DNA from: Spongilla lacustris
Taxonomy: Eukaryota > Porifera > Demospongiae > Spongillida > Spongillidae
NCBI GenBank assembly: GCA_949361645.1
Contig: OX442424.1
Span: forward strand, 7,283,378 to 7,347,377
Direction of reading: 5' to 3'
DNA length: 64,000 nucleotides
In this document: piece after piece, positions 1 through 12,034 of the stretch
Position numbering within the stretch: the first letter of the stretch is position 1
Layout of the letters: each line of letters begins with the position of its first letter
Position numbers and translations under genes: made by a program
Notes under the pieces: model-generated
The model's database searches: none
What the model saw: only the letters and a program-made list of their open reading frames with translations
Told to the model about the DNA's origin: nothing

Positions 1-1790
1 TATAGCGGTTCGAGCACCAATCGGACAAGCTAGGCGGTAAGCGAAACGTGCTATCGCTTGATTCAGCATGCATGTGCCACTATTTAGGGATGGCTTCGAT
101 CTCGAACATGCTAGGTGAGCTTCTGTTTTGATAACCATGCAAATGTGCTTTGCATGTTTTTATGCTACTTGCCCTATAGGAGTTTATAAGCGCATTGACG
201 GAAAATCTGTAAGTTAGCGTTGTTATTTTTATATAGCCTGCATGCTATATAGCTTCGAGAGCGAATGACAACGATATGGTAAGTGGTTCACCATTGGCCT
301 TTGTCCTCCTATATAGCAACTTTCAGGTTCAAATATTGGCGTGGCGGAACTCTCTGCATGGATCCGAAGTTATGTTTGTGAACTCATTGATACGCCACAT
401 ACTGATCCATGAGACATGAGTGCTGCGTAAGTAAATTTTAGCGTAAGCGCGCCATTTTTGGGGGTGTCGAAGATATCACAACCACCTTCCTTCACTCTAC
501 AGGATTCTGGAATAGGGTGTAACGCGAACACATACGCCTTTTTAAGTAGGTGTAGTCCTCGACCCAGGCTACCCAGCCACGCTTTACGGCTTTGGAGCAC
601 AATGAGGTATGTACAAAGGGTCACTTTTTTGTCTCATCTGTGACATTTTACACACGTTTGATGACGTGAGTGGCTCGCTAGTGTCATCGCGCGCAGATTA
701 TCAAATGTAAGCAAGCACTTCTGTGGTTCATTCATGATTGATGCTATGTATACATGTATATATCTTTAAACAGGACGGCATCCGGCTCTTTGCGTAATGA
801 GACCCAGCAAAACACTTGCTCTTCCTTTTGTACATGCATTTGTATTTGTATATGGCTTTTTGAAAACTACCTCTGAGAAGTGAATGTGATGGTGTACGTA
901 TAAAAGCTGCGTGCATGGATAGAAAGTGCTGTAGAACCTATACCCAACCGTACATGTACGTACTGACGGTACGACACGGTAAAAGCGATCCGGCCTTAAC
1001 CGTGGATTTCCCGGAGTGACGGGATATAGCGTATAAAGACGTGACAGAGCGACGGGGGGGAAAGACGTTACCGTCCACTCTCGGTTCGCACACGGACCGT
1101 TGGGATTGATTTCATCGGTATCCGCCTACATCCAAGTGACGGGTAAGGTCACGTGATGAGACGTTACCGTCTCAATGCAATGGTTTCGCTGTGATACATG
1201 TACATGTACATAAACTGAACTATAAATATATACAGTATATATATACATGTATATCTATAAACAGCCTTTTCATACTTTTCATGCAATTTAACATGACATT
1301 TACCTCCATTGTGAATGTATCCAGTCTGGCCATAAGCAAAAATGTTAACGTTGAAGCCATCCATACAAGACACAACCAGATCTTTACTTCTGAAAACACC
1401 TATCAATGTTGAGTAAAGACATGGAACAATGGAGTGCCAACTACATGTAAGTGCAGTAGCTACATGAACAGTACCTGCATGTACACGCATGTACAGGTAC
1501 ATGTACATGTAATTTGAAACAATATAAAATACACATGTACATATGCATGCAAAGGTACATTACACCAATATAATTTAAAATTATATTATTGTTGTTACAT
1601 TGAGTCACCACCAAAGAACTACAATTTAGTATTTAGAGCACATATACCTGTAAAATTTAGGAAGTTAAATTACATGTAGTATATTGTCATGCAAAAGAGT
1701 ATGTTTCTATTTTCATCCATACAATTATACAACATGTACATGTACAATGTCCTCTATCTGTGTTGACTAACTTGACTTGGGAGTCAAACA
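1..1790. other. No gene recognised; TACATGTA-rich DNA
   Basis: No coding pattern I can support. About 1000-1170 is locally GC-rich with repeated ACGTTACCGTC-type strings. About 1190-1560 and 1735-1750 are dense in the self-complementary string TACATGTA, which recurs through much of the window. Confidence 0.6.
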
Positions 1791-1794
1791 ACTT

Positions 1795-2029
1795 TTATGT
1801 CAAAACCGTCATAACACCATCATTGTCCCTGTCGGAAAGGACCACCACATCTGCCTGGGTACCCTCTCTGTCCTCAGAGATGTCCGACCTCATAAGACAG
1901 CAGACACGTATGTTGCCTCTCAGGTCCACCAGCTCATTGTGCAGCCTCTTCCTCAGCTCATCTCCTTCCAGTACTTGGAGACCAGAAGACAATTGGTGGC
2001 AGAGATCCCAGATACGTGCACAGTATTTC
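1795..2029 (-). pseudogene. Kinesin-14 (KIFC1/HSET-like) neck-motor junction exon, relic
   Basis: Read on the minus strand after a CTACAG acceptor at 2030-2035, this encodes a coiled-coil neck running into RKRLHNELVDLRGNIRVCC. That matches the invariant neck-to-motor junction of C-terminal-motor kinesins (family consensus around LHN-x-LQELKGNIRVFCRVRP), minus-end-directed microtubule motors of the spindle. The canonical FCRVRP has become CCLMRS. An in-frame stop follows shortly at 1795-1797, and no P-loop motor exon is seen downstream. Coiled-coil pieces lie upstream at 3186-3341 and 3536-3580. The family call is good; a broken remnant is more likely than a working exon. Confidence 0.6.
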
Positions 2030-2039
2030 CTGTAGCAAA

Positions 2040-2440
2040 TCAGCAGCACATACATGTGTTATAATAATGTATGTACATATGCATATACATGTATACATAT
2101 ACATGTACATGCACACATGTATTCAGTACAGCACACTTGTTGAAGGCTTCTTCTGCAGAATGATGCACTACAGGATAAAAATCTACATACACATGTACAT
2201 GTACATGTATATGCACATGTATACACACTGCATACATATGGGTAAATGTACATGTACATGCATAGGTACCTACACACTGCATACACACTGCATATACATA
2301 TGGGTAAAATTACATGTATATGCATATAAATGTACACATTGCATATGGGTACATGCAAATACACACTGCATATGGGTGGGTTGACTACATGTACATGTAT
2401 GCTGCATATACATATACATGTATGCGTACGTGAACATGTA
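2040..2440. repeat. TACATGTA / CACATGCATA-rich low-complexity tract
   Basis: Alternating purine-pyrimidine DNA built from ACATGTACATG, CACTGCATA and ATATGGGTA strings. Six frames stay partly open only because of the repeat composition. It lies in the presumed intron upstream of the kinesin neck exon. Confidence 0.7.
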
Positions 2441-2644
2441 AACCACCCCTTCCCTTGCAACAGGCCTGTCTACTGGGCATGCACGTGTAGCCAATTCGGT
2501 CTGCTTTCGAGGGCAACGTGTGCACACATAGGGACACTTCTCAGTATCCCAATAATTACACCCACACATCAGTGCTGTTGCTCACACATCACTCACACCT
2601 AGGTAAGAAACTGCCACATTTTTCAAACCACCCCTTCCCTTTCA

Positions 2645-2972
2645 ACAACCATGGTAGGCCACTGCCCTACCATTGAAAGTTGATAGGGCAGAAATTTGAA
2701 TGCACCATCACCGGCATGAGGCCATGCGATTCAAGCAGTTATCGTGAATCACCAAGGGTCTGGGAGTTGCCCCCCGCATTGGCTTTGGATCTAATAAATA
2801 CATCCCTTCCGCAAAGTTGGGACTTTCTGCATGTATTAGCTCTAGAATTACCACAGTTATCCATATAGTAATTAGGAACCATCAAATAAACTATAACTGA
2901 TTTAATGAGCCATTAGCAGTTTCACTGTATGAACCGTTCATACTTAGACATGCATGGCTTAGTCCTTGAGAC
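2645..2972 (-). rRNA. 18S rRNA 5'-end fragment (pseudogene)
   Basis: On the minus strand this follows the conserved start of eukaryotic 18S rRNA: GTCTCAAGGACTAAGCC, CATGCATGTCTAAGTAT, GTGAAACTGC, GGCTCATTAAATCAGTTATA, AATTCTAGAGCTAATACATG, a TTTATTAGAT segment, and GGTGATTCA...TCGCATGG, ending near GTGGCCTACCATGG and ACAACC. It covers roughly the first 350 of about 1,800 nt. No other rRNA, ITS or 28S sequence adjoins it, so it is an isolated fragment in a presumed kinesin intron. It may serve as a taxonomic clue. Confidence 0.9.
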
Positions 2973-2996
2973 TAAGCCATGCATGTCTAAGTATGA
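2938..2996. repeat. 26-bp perfect fold-back at the 5' end of the 18S fragment
   Basis: Arms 2938-2963 and 2971-2996 are exact reverse complements around a 7-nt loop (CCTTGAG). The left arm is 18S sequence around CATGCATGTCTAAGTAT; the right arm is its inverted copy, beyond which 18S similarity ends in an AT-rich run. This suggests a fold-back or template-switch junction. Confidence 0.85.
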
Positions 2997-3185
2997 TATA
3001 TATATATATATGCACATGTGTACCTGTGCATAGTACATGTACATGTACATACATTATAAATACATGCACCTGTACATGTACAATGTAGAGCGCACACATG
3101 CATGATTAGCATGCATCATGTACCTCGTGCAAGGCCCACTCTAGCTGTGGCAAGCCTCTCATTGGAGCTGGCAGTCCTAGCCTTC

Positions 3186-3580
3186 CCCTGCAGGCTCCAC
3201 AGCTGTGCTCACTGCCTGAGCCATCTTGCCCTCCAACTCAGTCAGCTGGAACTGCAGGAGCTGACATTAGGATGATGACCCCTTCAGCTGGAATTCAAGG
3301 ACGGATGATGACTCCTCAACACACTTCTCCAGCTGTGAAGACTGCAATAAGTACATGAATAGTCACTGCACAACACATATGACATGTATTTTGCACATTA
3401 TTTACACTGTAAGACAAAAGAACAGTGTGTACAAAAAACATGTACATGTACATGTCCAGTGCACATATGCACATATGTATGCAGTACATGCACAATTCAA
3501 TACATGTACATATGCACACAATGTAATATACATACCTTTGTATTCTGCATGTTCCATCTTGTTCTGCAAGCTCTTCCAAC
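3186..3580 (-). pseudogene. Kinesin-14 coiled-coil exon relics
   Basis: Two minus-strand stretches look like exons upstream of the neck exon. At 3536-3580 a segment reading LEELAEQDG ends at a GTATG donor. At 3186-3341, after a TTGCAG acceptor, segments read SQLEKCVEESSSVLEFQL and QFQLTELEGKMAQA, typical heptad-rich stalk sequence. The second stretch contains an in-frame stop, so it is decayed. Assignment to kinesin-14 rests mainly on the neck exon at 1795-2029; coiled coils alone are not diagnostic. Confidence 0.4.
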
Positions 3581-4530
3581 AGTATAGGGAGAAGGCCAAC
3601 AGTATAGGGAGAAGGCCAACAGTACAGGGAGAAGGCCAACAGTATAGGGAGAAGGCCAACAGTACAGGGAGAAGGCCAACAGTATAGGGAGAAGGCCAAC
3701 AGTATAGGGCGAAGGTCAACAGTATAGGGAGAAGGCCACCTATAGGGAGAAGGCCAACAGTACAGGGAGAAGGCCAACAGTATAGGGAGAAGGCCAACAG
3801 TATAGCCCTGGAGAAGGCCAACAGTATAGAGAGAAGGCCAACAGTATAGGGAGAAGGCCAACAGTATAGGGAGAAGGCCAACAGTATAGCCCTGGAGAAG
3901 GCCAACAGTATAGAGAGAAGGCCAACAGTATAGGGAGAAGGCCAACAGTATAGGGAGAAGGCCAACAGTACAGGGAGAAGGCCAACAGTATAGGGCGAAG
4001 GTCAACAGTATAGGGAGAAGGCCAACAGTACAGGGAGAAGGCCAACAGTATAGGGAGAAAGCCAACAGTATAGCCCTGGAGAAGGCCAACAGTATAGAGA
4101 GAAGGCCAACAGTATAGGGAGAAGGCCAACAGTATAGGGAGAAGGCCAACAGTACAGGGAGAAGGCCAACAGTATAGGGCGAAGGTCAACAGTATAGGGA
4201 GAAGGCCAACAGTACAGGGAGAAGGCCAACAGTATAGGGCGAAGGCCAACAGTATAGGGAGAAGGCCAACAGTATAGGGAGAAATCCAACAGTATAGGGA
4301 GAAGGCCAACAGTATAGGGAGAAGGCCAACATGCAGTATAGGGAGAAGGCCAACAATATAGGGAGAAGGCCAACAGTATAGGGAGAAAGCCAACAGTCTA
4401 GGGAGAAGGCCAACATGCAGTATAGGGAGAAGGCCACCAGTCCAATAGTATAGGAAGAAGGCCAACAGTATAAGAAGCCCACCATTATAGGGGTTGTATA
4501 CGGAGAAGGCCAGTAGTATAGGGAGAAGGC
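3578..4530. repeat. Minisatellite, 20-bp unit, about 45 copies
   Basis: Tandem array of AACAGTATAGGGAGAAGGCC with point variants (AGTACAGGG, AGGGCGAAGGTC) and length variants. Units containing AGTATAGCCCTGGAGAAGG recur near 3804, 3888 and 4072, and CATGCAGTATAG units near 4330 and 4414, hinting at higher-order structure. Because 20 is not a multiple of 3 and the unit has no stop on the minus strand, all three minus frames stay open; the predicted proteins (repeats of LAFSLYCWPSPYTVG) are artefacts. Confidence 0.95.
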
Positions 4531-4539
4531 CATATCTCC

Positions 4540-7500
4540 TCCTTCACTGCATCGAAGATATGCCTGTTCTGCACGTCCACTACCGAACATACCCTACTAA
4601 ATTCACATAGTATACTCACCAAAACACCTGCGTCTCGGAAGATGAAATCATGAAGGGCCGCCCTGCATGCCTAATTGATGCGCTCCACATTTCTGGCTCT
4701 ACATAGTTTGTGTATCGTTACAATTAATTTTATAATTGTAATTCTTTGAGTTATCTAATAGTACTATATATAGTTACCCGGCCCGACATAATTTTAATAA
4801 TTGTAACTTTTATTCCTAGATGACGCAAGGTATTACGCAATGACTACTTCGTTTAAGAATAAATTATGCGCGGTAGAAATTAATTTCTTGTCTTGATTTT
4901 AGTTTACGAATGGTTCATGGTATAATCTTATAAAGCACAGATTGACAATCAGTTTGATTTATCGTAAATTATAAACGTGTTTAAAATTCAATTGAAAAAA
5001 AAAAGCAAGATGACCGCCTATGTATGGACCATTTCTCCATATGGGATGATCTAGTTGACATAATATCGGCATACTTCTCGTACATGTAAATCAGTGTGCA
5101 TGTGTATACCTCCCACAGACGAGGGTCACGGTCCATTGGAAGATGGAGTGTAACGTTTGTCTGCACATATCAATATATGCATGCATGTGGTGTAAATTCA
5201 TTACTCGAATTAAGAGCCGCGTGTCTATACTTGGCGGCATAAAATACCCTAAATGAAACCCAGCTAATTGCCGGGTTACAGCATACATGTATATAGCGAG
5301 ATGATGTTATCCATCCGCAGCTGCGTACAATCATTTTCAACCCGCCATAATTGATTACATTGATCCACTTTTGAAGTTTATAGCACTTTTTACTATCATG
5401 GCACTTCTATCATGGCATGCGGCGATCGAGTGTACGTGGAAAGTGTCATACGAGGACATCATCTTTACAACGCAGGCTATTTGGACCCCTATGATTGGAG
5501 AATATCTAGAGGTATGCAGGGAGCTGAAAATTTACACGATCGCCGTGCCGTCTGCATCAAGAAGGGAGCTAGGTGCATGTAATACATGAGAAGGTGGCGA
5601 TTACAATTCCCCAGCTACCTTCGAATATACATTAATTAGGTACTTGGAAATCATTTCACGTAACGTTTAATCTGCGTATTATTGTGACTGGCTTTTGGGA
5701 AGGTTACGAGAGGTAGGTCTTTTTGAAAATGTTGTTCTCAATAGTTTAAGGACGATAAAACTTCAAATTTGCCCCGATCGTGGAGGTTTGTACGCTCTTT
5801 CACACAGTGTTATGTATATAACCATACGCAATACGACTGCTAAGGTGTACTGCTTTCTAATTAGAGTATACAATAAACGTTGCGATTTTTTTTCTTCCCA
5901 TTATTTTACCTTCTTTGAAACGTCAAAAAACGTTGTAGACATACCATTGCTATGTACCACGAAACTTTCAGGACGATCTGACGATGCGCAATGGCTCATT
6001 TTCAGCCCGCCATTCAATGTGTGACAACTATAGTATTACATGTCACATTAACTAAGATAGAATTTGGGTTTCTTAGTGTGTAATCAATTCTCTGTGAGAT
6101 GATGTGGTTGTTTTATTTAAAACACTGTTTTGTGTGAAATTATGTAACTTATTCTACCTTCGGGAAATATAATCATGCCTTAATTTTTTGATGATATATC
6201 TTCTTCTAAACACTTTGCATCGTTGCATTGATCTATTGGTGTTATAATATGCAAGTTTCAGAATTTTTGGACTATGCGCAATATTTTATTTTTCCTGGAG
6301 ACCACGTTATTGAATAGCGGGACATCATTGCCGCGTGTGCGTGCCAATTCAATTTACGTGATGGTGCTACTCTAGTCTAGTTGGGAATACATACAAAGTT
6401 CGTTTCGCAGATGCTCGTTTACCTAGACTTCTAGCATCAGTAGCTTTGTGAGTTATGATTAGCCATAATACATTCAATTCCTTTTCAAATTGGTCAAGGA
6501 CCTAGACTTAGACCTATAAAAAAGATGACATAATGAAGATAAGGCACTTAAAAGAGCACTAAGAAGAGGGCGTGTTATGCATCTGCACTCATAGGTTGGA
6601 AGAACTGAATGCATGTATGTTCAAACTACTACCTCTGTAGCTCATCATATATTGAACGTGATCATGAGTAGCATTCCTTGGAGTCAAAATATTGAAGCAT
6701 TAAAAATATCCATTTGTGTAAGTTGTGCAAAACAATAAGTACATTTTAAAAAAACTTAACTATAGAGATTGGGAGGGTATTGTGCAACTCCTAACTGAAA
6801 ATCATACTCTGCATGTTGACAAGGTCTATCTAAAGAGAGCGTGTCTGAGCCACTATACACAAAACCTGCTATAAAATAAGGTGAGGTTGTGAAAAATGTA
6901 GTATTCAAAGGATGAAGATAAGTAATCTTATAGCCAAAATAAAATCAATGCAAAAACAGTTTAAAGACCAGTTGAGAAAAATGAAGTAAGCAATAACCCG
7001 TAAGCATAATATACGCAGTTGATTTCTTAAATCAACTGCGTATATTTGAACAGGTATTCCTACAAAAGATTTAAAATTTATCCTCAAGTGCAGCAAAGCT
7101 GAAGGAAACTGCAATGTGTTCAGTTAAAACTAAAAAAAGGTAAATAAGTCAAAAGCTAAATATGTACAAAAATATAATTGAATTAAGAAAGAATCAAGGA
7201 GTTGTAGAAAAGAAACTGAACTAAAAAAAAAGGTATAAAAGTTATAATATCATATTGGAGTGCTCATGAATTGGAAGATGATTAAGATGATTCATTAACT
7301 TTAGATAAAATGTTAGCTGATATTGTGCATCCATGACCTACATATGTAGTTATCTAATACATGGATATTATAGTGTTGCAGAAATTCCAATAAGTATTTA
7401 TGCTCGTTCTACTAATGTGTACTCTGTGGGTAAGTCTACAAAGTTATGTTCTGATTTGAAAATTTCGAATGAAAATGTTAAAAGACTATAAAGATATGAC

Positions 7501-7540
7501 AATTTGAAGATCGGCGTGATAACGATCACAGTTTTTCGCA
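4540..7540. other. AT-rich intergenic DNA
   Basis: No recognised gene. A short plus-strand ORF from an ATG at 5398 to 5589 starts with a hydrophobic MALLSWHAA segment and could be taken for a signal peptide, but nothing else supports it. A perfect hairpin lies at 7008-7046. Confidence 0.5.
7008..7046. repeat. Perfect 18-bp-arm hairpin
   Basis: Arms 7008-7025 and 7029-7046 are exact reverse complements with a 3-nt CTT loop; the core is TACGCAGTTGATTT. It could be a tiny foldback element or an extruding cruciform. No flanking target duplication is evident. Confidence 0.8.
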
Positions 7541-7548
7541 TTGGTCGC

Positions 7549-7892
7549 TATAGACCCTTTTCATCGCGAGCAATGAAATTAAAATAATTTGGTGTCCGCC
7601 ATCTTGGTGCTCAATTTACTATTGGACAGTATACGCAAAACGAAGCTTTTGGTATTTACTGTACGTTCACAGTAAGTGGTTATGAGTTTGGTTTTATTTT
7701 TTTACAGTGGGTACTAACATCATTCCATGGTAAGAATATACAAGACCCAAAATGCGCATAAATAATAAAAAACTGTACATTGCCCATACCGTTCTATAGT
7801 AACTTGAGCATCAAGATGGCGGACAGCATTCAAATGAATTTCATTAAATTAATTTTCATGTGATTTTTGATGTCATATGAAAGGGGTCTATA
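7549..7892. mobile_element. MITE-like element, TATAGACCC termini
   Basis: The left end starts TATAGACCCTTTTCAT and the right end finishes ATGAAAGGGGTCTATA; inner segments are also inverted (TGTCCGCCATCTTGGTGCTCAA near 7589-7612 against its complement near 7804-7825). The 344-bp size, absence of coding sequence and TA at both borders fit a Tc1/mariner-type MITE. The superfamily is inferred from the termini only. Confidence 0.6.
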
Positions 7893-8139
7893 CATTCTCT
7901 TTTCGGTACTTAACGGTCCATTTCTCCAGTTAGGATAATGCTACAGAAAATATAAAAGCAGTTTTCAAAACGATTAAAAGTATAATCTTTACACTGGTTC
8001 ATGTAGTTGCGCGCGAATGTTAGTTTGAATAATTATTTTTTGTTAAGTACCTACATTAATATATCAACGGGCGTATATGGGAAAACGCTTTGTTACGTTT
8101 CTCTCCATTTTGTCTTCGAATAATCTGCTAGCTCATGCA

Positions 8140-8224
8140 ACTTAGCACCTAGTTGGGCGTAGTCCGACCTTCGCGTATTGGCGGAATATGCGAAGGTCGG
8201 GCTACACCCAACTACTTAGCACCT
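8140..8224. repeat. 63-bp palindrome flanked by 11-bp direct repeats
   Basis: Arms 8151-8174 and 8190-8213 pair with two mismatches (AGTTGGGCGTAG against its near-complement), enclosing a 15-nt loop. ACTTAGCACCT occurs directly on both sides at 8140-8150 and 8214-8224, as expected of a target-site duplication, so the palindrome may be a minimal inserted foldback element. Confidence 0.6.
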
Positions 8225-8637
8225 GGATCGTGTATATAGCTATATAGTGGCTTGCGTTTCGCCATGCATGCATGCGCTATAGTTATAGAATATAGATATT
8301 AAAATAAGGGAATTGGAAACGGATCAATGAATCTAACTAGTCACGTACAGTGTATAGAACTGATTATAGAAATTCATATTGTACACAGCAGCTGTTTTAT
8401 GCCAGACTATGCGTATAGGGACCGAAACAGGTTCACATCTTTGCGAGTGGTATAGGGACAAGCAAAGCCTTTGTTTTCCAGTTATAATTTCTTCTACACA
8501 CTCGTAATGTTTTATACCCATTGCTTAAAAATAAGCAAAAATCGATAAATGCTTCTCTTCTAGCTTCGTTACCTCTCCTAAGGCGATACGGTGAATGGGA
8601 AAATGACAGCCAATAGGCACGTAGCACACTGTGCACA

Positions 8638-8675
8638 GTGGCGGATCCAGGGGGGGAAGGGGTTGGGGGGGTTGC

Positions 8676-8707
<32 letters not shown>

Positions 8708-9874
8708 TTTCAGACCCATATGCATAATGAATAATATTAACATTCACTAATGACAAAGAGAAAGATTCCTAAAGGCGCTTAAGAAAGGCTAACCGAATCG
8801 CATTGCCCATTAAATAAATCACATTTATAGTAGATTGATCAATCATTCTTACGTAAGCGCGTGGTGCTTACTTGCGTAAGCAAGGGACGCCTGTATTAAA
8901 TAACAAGCAACAATGCTTCGAATTCTCTACAGATGCTAAACAAAAAGTAACGGCGATTCTAAAAGATGGCTTCTGAAGTTCAGCGTGCGCGTGCCTAGCT
9001 CGTGTGACGTGTAACGGACCCGCGATTTTGTTGTGTCTTGAACACAAGCTTTCTGTGGCATTTTCGGTCAGTGCATGCAGAAGGTTGTACAATCTATTGT
9101 ACGTGATTTTAAAAGATCGCTATAGCGATTGCTTGTTCTGTGATAGCGGAATCGATTTTCTTTCGCTCGTCTCTATGCAATATGAATCATAATGCAACCA
9201 TACAAGAGGCGATGTAACTTAAAAGTCTTCTCCAATACGGCAATAAACTATAGTATCACACTGCACCAGCTGTAAAGAACAAAAATGGACATTTATAAAA
9301 ACTCTTACCGCTCAAGTATATGCATGCAGTTTTCTTACTTTAAAAAGTAAGCATTGATCAATCTATATATGATTAAACATGAAAATGATCCTATGAGAGA
9401 TCGAGGCACTGTATACATGTAAATAGTCATGGAGAGCGCTTGCTAGATATCGCTGAAGTAGCTAGTTAATCAATGAGAAGGATCAAAACATATGCAACAT
9501 CTTTTGGCTTTGATTTCCATGCATGCGTGCACTATAAAGAAAGTGTACATGTACCTGTAGATGAAATCACTGAGCACATCCCAGAAAACTGTTTCAAGCA
9601 TTCGATTGTAGTACATAGATCCATGCATGCAGCAATTTTTATAATCGTAAATTGCTGAATCATTTGATTAATGACGTTTTCGCACGCAGTTTTATATCAG
9701 TAGCAGTTTTATATAGTGTTTTGGTACATGTATAATTAAAAAGCGTTGTCGTCTGGGGCTCCGCCCCAGATCCCGCTGGGGGAACTTACAGCGCTCCCCC
9801 AGGCCCCCTAGCTGGGCGGTCGGGGTTCTCCCTCCCGCACCCTCCCCCTCTTTTATTAATCATTATTCATTAAC

Positions 9875-9906
<32 letters not shown>

Positions 9907-9934
9907 TTTCTGAAATCCTGGATCCACCACTGGC
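8638..9934. mobile_element. Non-autonomous TIR element with poly-C ends, copy 1
   Basis: Begins CAGTGGCGGATCCAGG and ends CCTGGATCCACCACTG. Just inside each end are runs of G or C (8650-8706 and 9879-9906), plus a GC-rich palindromic block at 9750-9800. A second copy lies at 48000-49234 in the opposite orientation and matches in blocks along its length, for example the stretch around GCCGTATTGGAGAAGAC. No transposase is visible. CAG-type termini suggest a hAT-like origin, but I found no clean target duplication. The two copies together define the family. Confidence 0.8.
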
Positions 9935-9935
9935 A

Positions 9936-11290
9936 CTGCACATCTAAAACTGACATGCAACGTTTAGCGCGCCAGCACCTGTAGAATCGTAGTAAAAGGT
10001 ACAGTGCCAAAGTAACTCCATTTACGCTTCTTACGTACTAGGATGGAGGTTGAGAAAAAAAGAACAGTCCTCCGTACACAAAATTAAGGAAAGGCATACA
10101 GATATGACCTACCAACGACGTAGTAGTAACAGAATCGCGCTGGGATGAACTGGTCAAAAATAAAAGGTACAGTACGTAACCGAGTCGCGTAAGGTACATG
10201 TACTAGAAAATCGCGTTCAGCAAGCAAACAATAAGAGCAAAGAGCCGTGCCAGTTAAAGAACGGCTTACAGACACGTAGGAAGATGTAATGGCTTAACAT
10301 GAAATAATTAACAGGGTTGTGACAGGAATTTGGATGTAACACTAGAGCCAGTAGAGGTAATTAATTAGTTGTGACGTATTGGATCAGGGGATTTGTTTTT
10401 GATACGTGCACCTACGCATAGCTGTTTGGCCAGCTCCACGCATGCGCTGTTCATTTATTGTTCTTCCGCTTGTAATCGTATACTTGCTGTGTACTATAGA
10501 TGAACTGCGTGGCATGTTTCTTTGTATTGGAGGATAAAACACATTTTTCTCTATTATTAAGTTTTGGACACTAGTGGTAAATCAATACTGTCAGTTGGAT
10601 TCCAAGATGGCCCTTAAAAGCAACTTTGCCCCCACAAGGGTCATGCGGAATCTTTTGATAGAAAGTGATGTTGGCTGCAGGCTTTGGGCAATTCTGACTT
10701 TGAGAGATAAGCTGCATGGGATGGAACCCACTTCACTTTCAGTACCTCAACAGCTTTATGTCACTACAGCTAGTATTGTATGTTCAGCCCCAATGCCCTA
10801 TGATATTTCCACTAGTCTACTATGCACTGTTTTATCTTCCTAATGTTCTGCCCAGCTATGCAGGCATATTCACCTCTTACTAAGTTCCATTCATTGATTA
10901 GTACATAACTCCACATTTTTGGAATTCATCTCCATTAACTATATTTTCAATCACTTCCTGTCCAGCAGTGTTTCTACTGAATCCTGATTGTTGAAATATT
11001 TTGTACACAGCATGGGTTGCAAGTAATCTTTATGGTCCTTATTTTATTATGTATTTGACAACCAGCTAAATGGAATTATGTTGCTGCCATTTTGTCAGAG
11101 ACTGTCCCAATTACATGTGTGGTATACATGTTAATAAATTCATGTACTTAAATTACAAAAATTTATCAGACATTATACTACATATGTAATGTACATTTAC
11201 ACTGTAGCTAGGTGATTGGTCACACGATGATGATAATAGATTGCCAAAGATGCTAGATCGAACGTTCATTGGAGGCTGTACTTAGTACAG
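9936..11290. other. No gene recognised
   Basis: Contains an unremarkable plus-strand ORF at 10574-10843 with no motif I know. Composition is ordinary; no repeat was noticed. Confidence 0.5.
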
Positions 11291-11293
11291 GTA

Positions 11294-11980
11294 CTACTTT
11301 GGGTAGTGGTGTTGCAGAGACAACCTGCATAGTATAGTCACACCTGGCATGGGGGTATATTGAATTCCATATCCAGCAGTGGTAGAAGGACTTAATGATA
11401 AAGGAGATGGAGTGGACGGTAAAGTGTCCACTGTTGAGAGGAGAGAGGATGAGCAGAGATAGGTGTTAATTAGAGTAACGCTCACTTTGTATTACTAATG
11501 TCTTACCTACTCGGACCATCACTCCATCAAGGTATGTCTTCATGTCTGCCATCACACACTGTGCTACCATCATCAGATTTCCTCTGGTCACATTGATGGA
11601 GATGGCACCATTGCTACTGCTCTTATCCACCTTATATCCAAGCTCACTCCTAGCAACCCTTGCTTGATCACTGATACTTACAGTGTCAACCTTGCAGGGA
11701 AGTGTGTATCTGCATCCACTCATTGGCACTGGGTAGTCCAATATATAGAATACCCAGTAGGAGCAAAGGTTGGTACAAGAGAAGTTGTAGATGGCTGAAG
11801 CTTCACCAGGTTTAGTAGAGACGGTACATTGCGTAGCTAAATGAATTCAATTTATTTGGCATTACATTATGCACAGAGCTGCAAATGAAATCAAATCATG
11901 CTGAAGAACGTACCATGTACAATTTTTCCGACCATAATCATTACAATGCATAGCACACACGGGCTTATATTTGAAGGCAT
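11294..11980 (-). CDS. Secreted Cys-containing protein, cluster copy A
   Basis: Three exons on the minus strand: 11914-11980, 11507-11836 and 11294-11430, all with GT-AG borders and phase-1 junctions. Exon 1 gives a signal-peptide-like leader starting at ATG 11980. Exon 2 encodes a domain with cysteines in NFSCTNLCSYW, GCRYTLPCK and VAQC, ending DGVMVRV. The spacing of an early Cys, a Trp and a late Cys before a V-x-V strand recalls one Ig-like fold, but that is inference. Exon 3 is Ser/Thr/Pro-rich; a likely one-base deletion there (near 11340) shifts it away from the ATPLP motif it would otherwise share with copy C. Function unknown. Paralogues: copies B, C and D. Confidence 0.7.
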
Positions 11981-12034
11981 TGTTATGATGTACTTAAATT
12001 GACTGATCCACGGATTGAGTTAGATTTGATCCAG

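Noticed and set aside
3316..4590. Open frames with repeated LAFSLYCWPSPYTVG
   Set aside because: A 20-bp minisatellite without minus-strand stops; period not divisible by three, equal openness in three frames.
5398..5589. Small secreted peptide gene
   Set aside because: Hydrophobic start but no splice, promoter or homology support; short ORFs like this occur by chance.
8433..8756. Gly-rich open frames
   Set aside because: They arise from the poly-C end of the TIR element.
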